NCBI GenBank assembly: GCA_028873745.1
Contig: JAPPNT010000148.1
Coordinates: 1-8,639, forward strand
Direction of reading: 5' to 3'
Origin: Chloroflexota bacterium
Lineage (GTDB): Bacteria > Chloroflexota > Dehalococcoidia > Lucifugimonadales > UBA1127
DNA length: 8,639 nucleotides
The notes under the pieces are model-generated. The model ran no database searches. It was given only the letters and a program-made list of their open reading frames with translations, and had not been told where the DNA came from. Shown one piece after another: positions 1 through 6,016 of the stretch (position 1 is the stretch's first letter; the number at the start of each line of letters is the position of its first letter). Position numbers and translations under genes: made by a program.

Positions 1-1142
1 CGCTGCTGGTGCACCGGTGCGAGGACCTGCCCGTCTTCGACGAGGCCTTCTCCGTCTTCTGGCGGCAGCGGAAGGACCAGACGTTCACCATGGATCTGCG
101 CTCCATGGGCGAGCAGCGCCGCTACCGCTACGTCGAGGCGGGGCCGCCGCCGCTCGGGCAGCCGTCGGACGCCGTGGGCAGCGAGGACGACGGCTCGGAG
201 GAGGGCGGCGACCGGATCGACATCACGCGGACCTACAGCGCGCGCGAGGTGCTGCAGTCCAAGGACTTTTCCGAGTACACGCCGTCGGAGACGGCGCAGG
301 CCCGGCTGCTGATGGCGTCGCTGGCGTGGGACCCGGGCACGCGGCGGTCGCGGCGGCTGGAGCGCGGGGACGGCCACGCCCTCGACCTGCGGCGGACGCT
401 GCGGGACAACGCGCGGTATGGCGGCGAACTGCTCGAGCTGCGGCGCCGGCGTCGGAAGGAGAAGCCGCGCAAGCTGGTGGTCGTGTGCGACGTGAGCGGC
501 TCCATGGAGCGGTACACGCGGATGCTGCTGCACTTCATCCACAGCCTGTACGGGGGGCTGAACGGGCAGGTGGAGGCCTTCCTGTTCGCGACGCGGCTGA
601 CGCGGGTGACCAAGCAGCTGCAGCACCGGGACATCGACCAGGCGGTGGGCGACGTGTCGAGGGCGGTGCCGGACTGGTCGGGCGGGACGCGCATCGGGGC
701 GGCGCTGCGGGAGTTCAACTTCACGTGGGCGCGCCGGACGCTGGGGTGGGGGTCGATCGTGCTGATCGTGTCGGACGGGTGGGACCGGGGCGAGCCGGAG
801 CTGCTGGGGCGCGAGATGGAGCGGCTGCAACGGAGCTGCCGGCGGCTGATCTGGCTGAGCCCGCTGGCGGGCGTCGAGGACTACGAGCCGCTGACGCGGG
901 GGCTGCGCGCGGCGACGCCCTACGTGGACGACCTGCTGCCGGTGCACAACCTGGCGGCGCTGATGGACCTGGCGCGGCACCTGAACTCGCTGACTGCGGG
1001 GGCGCCGGAGCGTCGGCAGCGGCCGGCAGCCGTGGCGGACGACGAAGCCAGCGACGCGGAATCGTCGGCGCCGGTGCAACGCTCGTGGCACCGGGACGCG
1101 AACCCGACGTTCCGGCACCCGCTGTGGGGGCGTGGGGAGTAG
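1..1142 (+). CDS. CoxE-like VWA domain protein (5' partial)
   Basis: Family members are von Willebrand factor A proteins usually paired with a MoxR/CoxD-type AAA+ ATPase; in carboxydotrophs they help mature the molybdenum CO dehydrogenase. Counting from the GTG at 9, the MIDAS metal site is DVSGS at residues 161-165, with Thr227 in GGTRIG and Asp256 in VSDGWDRG. The surrounding blocks VEAFLFATRLTRVT, DWSGGTRIG and RRLIWLSPL are typical of CoxE. An acidic, low-complexity stretch (about 55-70) precedes the VWA domain, and the C-terminal tail after about 330 is poorly conserved-looking. The frame is open to the left edge (codons from base 3), so the GTG is probably not the true start and the N-terminus is missing. 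No cox structural genes are visible, so a CO dehydrogenase role is family knowledge, not shown here. The last 25 codons lie in a direct repeat that recurs after vapC. Confidence 0.9.
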   Translation, partial: LLVHRCEDLPVFDEAFSVFWRQRKDQTFTMDLRSMGEQRRYRYVEAGPPPLGQPSDAVGSEDDGSEEGGDRIDITRTYSAREVLQSKDFSEYTPSETAQARLLMASLAWDPGTRRSRRLERGDGHALDLRRTLRDNARYGGELLELRRRRRKEKPRKLVVVCDVSGSMERYTRMLLHFIHSLYGGLNGQVEAFLFATRLTRVTKQLQHRDIDQAVGDVSRAVPDWSGGTRIGAALREFNFTWARRTLGWGSIVLIVSDGWDRGEPELLGREMERLQRSCRRLIWLSPLAGVEDYEPLTRGLRAATPYVDDLLPVHNLAALMDLARHLNSLTAGAPERRQRPAAVADDEASDAESSAPVQRSWHRDANPTFRHPLWGRGE

Positions 1143-1145
1143 GGG
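1063..1145 (+). repeat. 83-bp direct repeat, copy 1 (3' end of VWA gene)
   Basis: This copy matches 1865-1947 at 80 of 83 positions, with a constant offset of 802 bases and no gaps. It covers residues 353-377 of the VWA protein, its TAG stop and three further bases. The differences are at 1079 (A versus G), 1092 (C versus A) and 1131 (C versus T). Sequence identity ends sharply on both sides. The two copies bracket the vapBC module. Confidence 0.95.
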
Positions 1146-1191
1146 ATCGTTCGAAGCATCAACGCATCGTCGCCTTGCAGTCCGCTCGTCA

Positions 1192-1200
1192 TGGTATGAT
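1192..1200 (+). promoter_or_regulatory. Extended -10 promoter of vapBC
   Basis: TGG followed by TATGAT (5 of 6 matches to TATAAT) forms an extended -10 element of the TGn type. A possible -35, TTGCAG at 1175-1180, has a short 14-base spacer, so the extended -10 probably carries the activity. Transcription would begin near 1207, about 26 bases before the vapB ATG. The promoter starts just after repeat copy 1, so the module brings its own promoter. This is a motif-based call. Confidence 0.5.
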
Positions 1201-1222
1201 AAAACAAACATGAAAATCATAC
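1194..1222. promoter_or_regulatory. Inverted repeat, candidate VapBC operator
   Basis: A perfect 7-bp inverted repeat, GTATGAT (1194-1200) and ATCATAC (1216-1222), is separated by 15 bases. Arm centres are 22 bases apart, about two helical turns, so both arms face the same side of DNA. The left arm is the -10 box itself and the right arm ends just before the vapB ribosome binding site. AbrB-type antitoxins commonly autorepress through inverted repeats at their own promoters, so binding by VapB or the VapBC complex is the inferred role. Confidence 0.55.
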
Positions 1223-1232
1223 GAGGCTAGCC

Positions 1233-1448
1233 ATGCGAATATCCGAACGGGGGCAAATCACCATCCCCAAGCGCTTCAGGGACCGCTTCGGCATGAACAA
1301 GGACGTGGAAGTCGAGATTACGGCGACCGAGCACGGCCTGCTCATCCAGAAACGGTCGGCGGGAACGCATCCGGTCGAGCGGGTCAGCGGGATCCTGAGC
1401 GGGATTGGGGACGTTGACCAGTACATCGAAGAGATCCGGGGACGATGA
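1233..1448 (+). CDS. vapB: VapB antitoxin, AbrB/SpoVT family
   Basis: A 71-residue protein. It is predicted to neutralise the VapC nuclease encoded immediately downstream and to bind the operon promoter. Residues 2-46 form an AbrB/SpoVT swapped-hairpin DNA-binding domain, with the family signature RGQITIPK at 6-13 followed by a basic segment and alternating hydrophobic strands. Residues 47-71 are the expected toxin-binding tail. The ATG at 1233 follows a GAGG ribosome binding site (1223-1226) by six bases. An earlier ATG at 1210 runs into a stop after six codons. The stop codon overlaps the vapC start in ATGA (1445-1448), so translation is probably coupled. Local GC is low for this window (26 of 60 bases in 1201-1260). 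Length and partner agree with type II antitoxins. Confidence 0.92.
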   Translation: MRISERGQITIPKRFRDRFGMNKDVEVEITATEHGLLIQKRSAGTHPVERVSGILSGIGDVDQYIEEIRGR

Positions 1449-1843
1449 TCACGTCGGTCGATACCAACGTGCTGCTGGATGTCTTTGTGTCCGGAGCGCG
1501 GCACCATGCGCAATCGCAGGAGTGGCTCATCAGGGCCTACGACGGCGGGGCTATTCTGGTCTGCGACGTGGTCTACGCGGAGCTTGTTCCAGCGTTTGAC
1601 AACCGCTCTTCATTGGACGCCGCGCTGCGGGAGATCAATGCAACAGTTTCTCCGATTGACACGGCCATTGCGTATGATGCGGGAGTGCGTTTGTCACGAT
1701 ACCGGCAGGCAGGCGGGCCAAGGGAACGCATCCTTGCAGACTTTCTGATTGGCGCCCATGCCTTCGCCAAGGCTGAGGCCTTTCTGACGCGGGACAGGGG
1801 CTTCTACAGCACCTACTTCCCGGAGCTGCAGGCGCAGCAATGA
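1445..1843 (+). CDS. vapC: VapC toxin, PIN-domain ribonuclease
   Basis: A 132-residue PIN-domain protein. VapC toxins are magnesium-dependent ribonucleases that cut tRNA or rRNA and arrest growth when the antitoxin is lost. The expected acidic residues are present: Asp6 in VDTNVLLD, Glu46 in VYAEL, Asp99 in ADFLIGAHA and Asp117 in TRDRGFY. The toxin therefore looks catalytically intact. The domain fills the whole protein, the usual VapC architecture. The start ATG lies in the 4-base overlap with vapB, with a GGGG purine run just upstream as a possible ribosome binding site. The gene has lower GC and more relaxed codon use than the VWA and pyk genes around it, consistent with separate acquisition. 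The RNA target cannot be read from sequence. No terminator was found before the next repeat copy. Confidence 0.92.
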   Translation: MITSVDTNVLLDVFVSGARHHAQSQEWLIRAYDGGAILVCDVVYAELVPAFDNRSSLDAALREINATVSPIDTAIAYDAGVRLSRYRQAGGPRERILADFLIGAHAFAKAEAFLTRDRGFYSTYFPELQAQQ

Positions 1844-1864
1844 GCCGCTGACCACGCTCTCAGC

Positions 1865-1947
1865 CGTCGGCGCCGGTGCAGCGCTCGTGGCACAGGGACG
1901 CGAACCCGACGTTCCGGCACCCGCTGTGGGGGTGTGGGGAGTAGGGG
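1865..1947 (+). repeat. 83-bp direct repeat, copy 2 (orphan VWA gene end)
   Basis: This is a second copy of 1063-1145. Read in the VWA frame from 1867 it still encodes the terminal 25 residues and the TAG stop (1942-1944). Two differences are synonymous (CAA/CAG for Gln357, CGG/AGG for Arg362) and one changes Arg375 to Cys. No upstream VWA coding sequence is attached, so it is a gene-end remnant and not a gene. It ends exactly at the pyk stop codon (minus strand, 1948-1950). It probably marks the original convergent junction of the VWA and pyk genes before the toxin-antitoxin unit was gained. Confidence 0.93.
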
Positions 1948-3363
1948 CTACCGCTCCTCCACCCGGCGCACCCAGAGGAAGTTGGTGGGGGCGCGGGCGG
2001 TGAAGGGGGCGGAGCCTACGAGGACGATCTGGTCGTTGTGGCGGACGAGGCCGTGGGCGAGGAGGGCCGTGTCGACGATTTCCGCGTTGGTGACGGTGAT
2101 CTGCGGCAGGCCGGTCATCACCGGCAGGACGCCCCACCAGAGGCTCATCTGCCTCGCCGCCTCCGCCGACGACGTGAGCGCGATGATGGGCGCGGCGGGG
2201 CGGTGCCGGCTGACCCGGTGCGCGGTGACGCCCGTGCGCGTGAGCACGACGATGGCGCTCGCGTTGAGGTCGCCGGCCATGCGGCAGGCGGCGCGGGCGA
2301 CGGCCTGGGCCTCGGGGCGGCGCTCGCGGAAGTCGCCGGGGTCGTCGAGGGACGAGGTGGCCTCGGCGCGGGCGATGATGCGGGCCATGACCTCCACGGC
2401 CTCGACGGGGTAGGCGCCGATGGCGGTCTCGCCGCTGAGCATGACCGCGTCGGCGCCCTCCCAGACGGCGTTGGCGACGTCCGACGCCTCGGCGCGGGTG
2501 GGGCGCGGCTCGGAGATCATCGACTCCAGCATCTGCGTAGCGACGATCACAAGCTTGCCCTGCGTCCGCGCGCGGCCGATGATGGCGCGCTGCCAGACGG
2601 GGACCTCCTCCGGCGAGAGCTCTACGCCCATGTCGCCGCGGGCGACCATGACGCCGTCGAAGGCGCGAAGGATGCCATCGAGGTTGACGAGGGCCGTGGC
2701 GCGCTCGACCTTGGCGATGAGGGGCGTCGGGCGCCGGAGCCGCCGCATCAGGTCGCGGGCGGGCCTCGCGTCCTCGCCCGCGTTGACGAAGCTCATGGCC
2801 ACCCAGTCAACGCCGAGACCGAGGCCGAACTCCAGGTCCTCGCGGTCCTTCTCCGTGAACGTCGGGATGTCCAGGCGGACGCCGGGCAGGTTGATGCCCT
2901 GAAACTCACCGAGGAGGCCGCCCTTGGTGACCGTCGTGCGGATGTCGCTGCCCTCGACGGCGAGCACCTGCGCCTCGAGGCGGCCGTCGTCGAGGAGGAC
3001 GCGGTCGCCGGGAGCGAGGAAGCGGTGGATGTCGGGGTAGGTGCTGCTGATTCGGCCGGGCCCGCCCTCGATGGGCTCGTGGAGGATGAGGAGCTCCTCG
3101 CCGGGGCGCAGCTCGAGGGGGCCGCCGCCGCGGAGGGGGCCCGTGCGGATGCGCGGCCCCTGCAGGTCCTGCAGGACGGCGACGTGCACGCCGAGACGAC
3201 GGGAGGTCTCGCGTACCTGCGCTACGAGGCGCGCGTGGTCGTCGTGCGAGCCGTGGGAGAAGTTGAGGCGCACAGTATTGACGCCGGCGCGCAGGAGCGC
3301 CTCGACTCGCTCAGGCGCGGCGGTGGCGGGGCCGAGGGTGGCGATGATCTTGGTGGCACGCAT
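1948..3363 (-). CDS. pyk: Pyruvate kinase
   Basis: This 471-residue cytoplasmic enzyme transfers phosphate from phosphoenolpyruvate to ADP, the last step of glycolysis; the length is normal for bacterial PykF/PykA-type enzymes. The N-terminus RATKIIATLGPAT and NFSHGSH (34-40) begin the barrel. Residues about 70-165 are the B domain. Active-site features are Lys218 and Glu220 in IAKVER, ARGDMGVE with Asp244, and the signature block ATQMLESM with PRPTRAEASDVANAV (275-300) plus MLSGETA. Residues from about 350 form the C-terminal domain, and there is no extra PEP-utiliser domain. Small variations are Arg71 in DLQGPRIRTG, and EFQGINLPG where KG is common before NLPG. The ATG is the only sensible start, because an in-frame TGA lies four codons upstream. 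AGGAG (3376-3380) is 12 bases before it, a long spacer. The gene is convergent with the VWA/vapBC side, and no terminator was recognised after it. Confidence 0.97.
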   Translation of the reverse strand: MRATKIIATLGPATAAPERVEALLRAGVNTVRLNFSHGSHDDHARLVAQVRETSRRLGVHVAVLQDLQGPRIRTGPLRGGGPLELRPGEELLILHEPIEGGPGRISSTYPDIHRFLAPGDRVLLDDGRLEAQVLAVEGSDIRTTVTKGGLLGEFQGINLPGVRLDIPTFTEKDREDLEFGLGLGVDWVAMSFVNAGEDARPARDLMRRLRRPTPLIAKVERATALVNLDGILRAFDGVMVARGDMGVELSPEEVPVWQRAIIGRARTQGKLVIVATQMLESMISEPRPTRAEASDVANAVWEGADAVMLSGETAIGAYPVEAVEVMARIIARAEATSSLDDPGDFRERRPEAQAVARAACRMAGDLNASAIVVLTRTGVTAHRVSRHRPAAPIIALTSSAEAARQMSLWWGVLPVMTGLPQITVTNAEIVDTALLAHGLVRHNDQIVLVGSAPFTARAPTNFLWVRRVEER

Positions 3364-3440
3364 AAGCGGGTCTCACTCCTGACGGGCTGCACAAATCTCT
3401 ACCAGTTCAATTGCCGGTTGCCTTTGTAGCATCTTCGCCA

Positions 3441-3468
3441 CGCTGCCGCAATAACGGATGCCGCAGCG
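3441..3468 (-). repeat. Imperfect inverted repeat upstream of pyk
   Basis: CGCTGCCGCA (3441-3450) and TGCCGCAGCG (3459-3468) can form a stem with nine of ten positions paired and an eight-base loop; one central position is mismatched. A further CTTCG (3433-3437) and CGAAG (3478-3482) could extend it across an internal loop. It sits about 80 bases upstream of the pyk start, so it could be a leader hairpin or an operator. Function is unknown. Confidence 0.4.
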
Positions 3469-3580
3469 CTTCCTCGCCGAAGCAGGCTCCCCTCCTGGCA
3501 TGGCCTGAGGAGAACGGGTCATTGCGGGCGGGGATGGGCGCGCATTTTTCCGACTATCAGCCTATCCTATATTTTGTTCA

Positions 3581-3618
3581 CTAAATACCAGTTATTAATC
3601 AAACTGTTTAGCTAGTTT
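3581..3618. repeat. Overlapping inverted repeats in AT-rich block
   Basis: CTAAA (3581-3585), a three-base gap and CAGTT (3589-3593) pair with AACTGTTTAG (3602-3611) to give a ten-pair bulged stem. A second, mutually exclusive pairing joins AAACT (3601-3605) with AGTTT (3614-3618). This could be a regulator site or a DNA-melting element for the downstream promoter. In AT-rich DNA short pairings also arise by chance. Confidence 0.35.
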
Positions 3619-3669
3619 TCACTCTATAGTATCTTTAAATAATGCTGTCTTTTCCAAGAATTATTGTCG

Positions 3670-3675
3670 TACAAT
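3670..3675 (+). promoter_or_regulatory. Candidate -10 box of the FN3 gene
   Basis: TACAAT matches TATAAT at five of six positions and sits 52 bases before the preferred ATG at 3728, giving a leader of roughly 45 bases. No good -35 hexamer is seen at 16-18 bases upstream. The AT-rich block directly upstream could act as an UP-like element. The call is tentative. Confidence 0.35.
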
Positions 3676-3727
3676 GGGGAACCTGACAACGGGCCGTATT
3701 GGGTCCAATGCTTGGAAGGGGGGAACC

Positions 3728-4855
3728 ATGATCAATCCAGGTATTCTCACCTATAGCCGCCGGACCATGCTCTTCGGTCTTCTCGCCGCGACCGCCTTGA
3801 CAATCGCGGTTTTCGTTTCGTGGCCGTCGGTGGCGCTGGGGCAGTCGCCGGACCGGGCGCCGGTGCAGGGCGTGACGGTCTCGGCCGGCGACGCTGCCGG
3901 CGAGCTGCGCATCACTTGGGATGCGTCCTCGCCGACGCCGAACGACTACCGCGTGATCTGGGCGCTGCGGAATGGATCGTTTCCCAGCTGGCGGGACCCG
4001 GATGGGAACGCGTACCCCACGGAGTCCGAGCTGACCCTGACGGGCCTGGAGGCAGGCGCCGAGTACAAGATTCGGGTGCGGGCGCGGTTCGGCCGGGGCG
4101 ACTCGTCACCGTGGAGCGAAGTCGTCTACGGGACCGCGGCGGACGTGCCGCCGCCGCAGATAACGGCAATTCCAGAACAGACGCTTGTGGCCGCTCAGCA
4201 GCTGGGGCACACCTCGCCTACGACCATGGCCGAGTGCAGCGCCCTGATGCGTTCGGGCGAGGCAGTCTACTGCACCAGCAACCGCTTTTCCGTGGACACG
4301 TACTACCCTGACTACTCCTTCTCGATCAACTGGAGCGTGTGGGCATCGGAGCGCGCCAACATCACGCACTACACCGTGCGGCACCGCGAGTTCCAATACC
4401 GGAACCAGTTCAAGCGCGCCGACACGCAGGCGGCATTCAACGTCGATCCCGCCGAGGGCGACGGCTGGGTGGCGCCGGGAAGCTGCGAGGCTGCGGTCCT
4501 TGCGACAGACAACATGGGGCAGGCGACCGAATACTTTTGGCGGTGTCAGAGCCTCACCAACGTCAACGTGGACACGGACGGAAACCCGACAACCGTAGAG
4601 ACGGACGCTGAGAACTGGCAGCAAACGCACTGGGACGGCTCCCTAGCGTCTCCGAGCAGGAAGCATGACGTGCCGGTGACTGCGATGCGGATACCCACTC
4701 GGGCGCCGACGAGCCTGAGCGACGAGCTGACGCAGTCGGAACTAGACGACACAGTCGAGCTGACGGCGACGGAGACGCAGATGCTCCTCTACGGCATCAC
4801 CGTGCACTTCGACGACGACACGAGGGACTTCCACTACTCGTTGATCACCGGCTAG
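3728..4855 (+). CDS. Exported fibronectin type III domain protein
   Basis: A 375-residue predicted secreted protein of unknown role. Residues 1-38 are a signal peptide: SRR at 10-12 (Tat-like, but without the usual following Phe), a hydrophobic core from about 14 to 33, and a likely cut after ALG. Residues about 45-142 form a fibronectin type III domain, with conserved Trp in LRITWD, Tyr in DYRVIW and the LTGLEAGAEYKIRVRA strand. Residues about 185-276 may be a second, divergent FN3 or Ig-like fold (INWSVWA, THYTVRHREF, then CEAAVLATDNMG). Four cysteines (170, 182, 253, 273) could form two disulfides. No sortase signal or C-terminal anchor is seen. The ATG at 3728 is preferred because a purine-rich GGAAGGGGGGAA lies just before it and the signal peptide follows. 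The in-frame ATG at 3674 overlaps the putative -10 box. The gene is monocistronic, ending in a terminator. Binding to a surface or polymer is a guess. Confidence 0.85.
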   Translation: MINPGILTYSRRTMLFGLLAATALTIAVFVSWPSVALGQSPDRAPVQGVTVSAGDAAGELRITWDASSPTPNDYRVIWALRNGSFPSWRDPDGNAYPTESELTLTGLEAGAEYKIRVRARFGRGDSSPWSEVVYGTAADVPPPQITAIPEQTLVAAQQLGHTSPTTMAECSALMRSGEAVYCTSNRFSVDTYYPDYSFSINWSVWASERANITHYTVRHREFQYRNQFKRADTQAAFNVDPAEGDGWVAPGSCEAAVLATDNMGQATEYFWRCQSLTNVNVDTDGNPTTVETDAENWQQTHWDGSLASPSRKHDVPVTAMRIPTRAPTSLSDELTQSELDDTVELTATETQMLLYGITVHFDDDTRDFHYSLITG

Positions 4856-4897
4856 GGAATCCGGCCGACGGCAACGGCCATGGCAACGCCCGCTCCA

Positions 4898-4933
4898 AGG
4901 GGCGGCGGGAGATACCCGTCGCCCCTGTTTTTT
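4898..4933 (+). terminator. Rho-independent terminator after the FN3 gene
   Basis: A 12-bp stem (4898-4909 with 4915-4926, one G-U pair) encloses the five-base loop AGATA. A single G and then six T residues (4928-4933) follow. This is a textbook intrinsic terminator 43 bases after the FN3 stop, and it separates that gene from the ABC operon. Confidence 0.9.
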
Positions 4934-5113
4934 GAACTTGAACCCGGACAACTTTGAATTACACGTTTGCTCAGGCAAGGACAAACCTCTCGCATAATTC
5001 TCTCTGCTGACTACGTCACCTTTAGGATTTTCTGTTGTTGCAATCGGTACAAATTGACACAGAATTGTCCCCAAACACTTCACAAACATACCATTGCCCT
5101 GTATGCTCAACCC
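4934..5113. other. Intergenic region upstream of the ABC operon
   Basis: This 180-base, relatively AT-rich spacer has no supported gene. It holds a tandem TTGAAC pair at 4932-4943, an isolated perfect -35 hexamer TTGACA at 5054-5059 lacking a matching -10, and the better-spaced promoter described separately. No ribosome binding site precedes the first operon start codon. Confidence 0.6.
5079..5107 (+). promoter_or_regulatory. Promoter of the ABC operon, leaderless type
   Basis: TTCACA (5079-5084, five of six to TTGACA) and TATGCT (5102-5107, four of six to TATAAT) are separated by exactly 17 bases. Start of transcription six or seven bases after the -10 falls on or next to the A of the ATG at 5114. 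No Shine-Dalgarno sequence lies before that ATG, which agrees with a leaderless transcript. Confidence 0.55.
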
Positions 5114-6016
5114 ATGCCGCCTCTCTTGGAAGCTCGCTCCCTGACGAAGCACTATGGTCGCACTGTGGCCCTTGACGGGGTCTCGTTTGAGGTTGGCGAG
5201 GGCGTTACGGGGCTGCTGGGGCCGAACGGCGCGGGGAAGAGCACGGCGATGAAGCTCTTCCTGGGGCTGATCCAGCCGACGGCAGGGGCCGCCCTCATCC
5301 TGGGGGAGGCGCCATATGACTCGCCGGAGGGACGGAACCGCATCGGGTACATGCCCGAGAACGACTGCCTGCCCCGGGACATGACGGCCACCGAGTTCCT
5401 CATGCTCATGGCGCAACTCAGCGGGCTGCCGCCCTCGCAGGCGCGGACGCGCGCCGCCGATACCCTCCGCCACGTTGGGCTGGACGAGGAACGCTACCGC
5501 CCGATGCACGAGTACTCGACCGGCATGAAGCAGCGGGTGAAGCTGGCGCAGGCCATCGTGCACGACCCGGTGCTGGTGCTGCTGGACGAACCCACCGCCG
5601 GGCTCGACCCCGACGGCAGGCAGGAGATGCTGCGGCTCATCGACCGGACGGCGCGGAACTTCGGCATCAGCGTCATGCTGAGCACGCACCTGATGGGCGA
5701 CGTGGAGCGCATCGCCGACTCGGTGATCGTGCTGGAGTCGGGCGTGCTGGCGCAGGAGGGGGCGGTCGCGAGCCTGACGCAGGAGACGGAGACATTGATC
5801 ATCGAGGTGGCGGAGGGCGTGGACGCCTTCGCCGCCATCCTCGCAGAGCGGGGCGTCGAGGCGAACAGCGACGGGAACCTGCTGGTCATCGAGCACGCAA
5901 AGGAAGAGGACTACGACACCGTTCGAGACGCGGCCGTCGACGCCGGTGCGCGGCTGCGGCGGCTGGCGCCGGCGCGGCGGACACTGACCGACATCTTCCG
6001 GGGCGGGCCGGCATGA
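5114..6016 (+). CDS. ABC transporter ATP-binding protein (first)
   Basis: A 300-residue cytoplasmic ATPase that powers an ABC-2 type membrane exporter. Motifs in order: Walker A GPNGAGKST at 36-44; Q-loop region GYMPEND at 79-85, with Glu82 where Gln is classical; signature YSTGMKQR at 134-141; Walker B VLVLLDE at 153-159 with catalytic Glu159; D-loop AGLDP; and switch His192 in STHLMGD. Residues from about 225 are the accessory C-terminal domain usual in this family. The chosen ATG opens MPPLLEARSLTKHYG, a standard ATPase N-terminus; the open frame further upstream (from a TTG at 4967) has no domain sense and would precede the promoter. There is no ribosome binding site, so the mRNA may be leaderless. 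The stop overlaps the next gene's ATG in ATGA (6013-6016). The substrate is unknown. Confidence 0.95.
   Translation: MPPLLEARSLTKHYGRTVALDGVSFEVGEGVTGLLGPNGAGKSTAMKLFLGLIQPTAGAALILGEAPYDSPEGRNRIGYMPENDCLPRDMTATEFLMLMAQLSGLPPSQARTRAADTLRHVGLDEERYRPMHEYSTGMKQRVKLAQAIVHDPVLVLLDEPTAGLDPDGRQEMLRLIDRTARNFGISVMLSTHLMGDVERIADSVIVLESGVLAQEGAVASLTQETETLIIEVAEGVDAFAAILAERGVEANSDGNLLVIEHAKEEDYDTVRDAAVDAGARLRRLAPARRTLTDIFRGGPA

Larger units (their letters stand above)
3364..3673. other. Intergenic region between pyk and the FN3 gene
   Basis: No gene is supported in this divergent spacer. The half nearest pyk is GC-rich and contains an imperfect inverted repeat (3441-3468). The other half, 3541-3660, has only 37 G or C in 120 bases (about 31%) and holds overlapping short inverted repeats. 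Promoters for both flanking genes must lie here or nearby, but no convincing -35/-10 pair for pyk was found. Confidence 0.6.

Noticed and set aside
1846..1947. Transcription terminator between vapC and pyk
   Set aside because: No stable stem followed by a T-tract was found on either strand; if termination occurs here it is probably factor-dependent.
1063..1947. Composite transposon or IS explanation for the direct repeats
   Set aside because: The repeats have no terminal inverted repeats and no transposase. They encode the end of the VWA protein, and are far longer than typical target-site duplications.
2038..3429. Long plus-strand open frame opposite pyk
   Set aside because: It is a shadow of the GC-rich pyk coding strand. 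The translation is low-complexity Ala/Gly/Asp/Arg with no domain, while the minus strand has every pyruvate kinase motif.
3674..3727. Earlier in-frame ATG for the FN3 protein
   Set aside because: It overlaps the candidate -10 box, lacks a ribosome binding site, and would put 18 residues before a standard signal peptide.
5054..5059. Perfect -35 hexamer TTGACA
   Set aside because: No acceptable -10 lies 15-19 bases downstream. The TTCACA/TATGCT pair fits better.
4967..5113. Upstream TTG extension of the first ATPase
   Set aside because: The added 49 residues have no similarity to ATPase N-termini, include a cysteine cluster, and lie mostly upstream of the predicted promoter.
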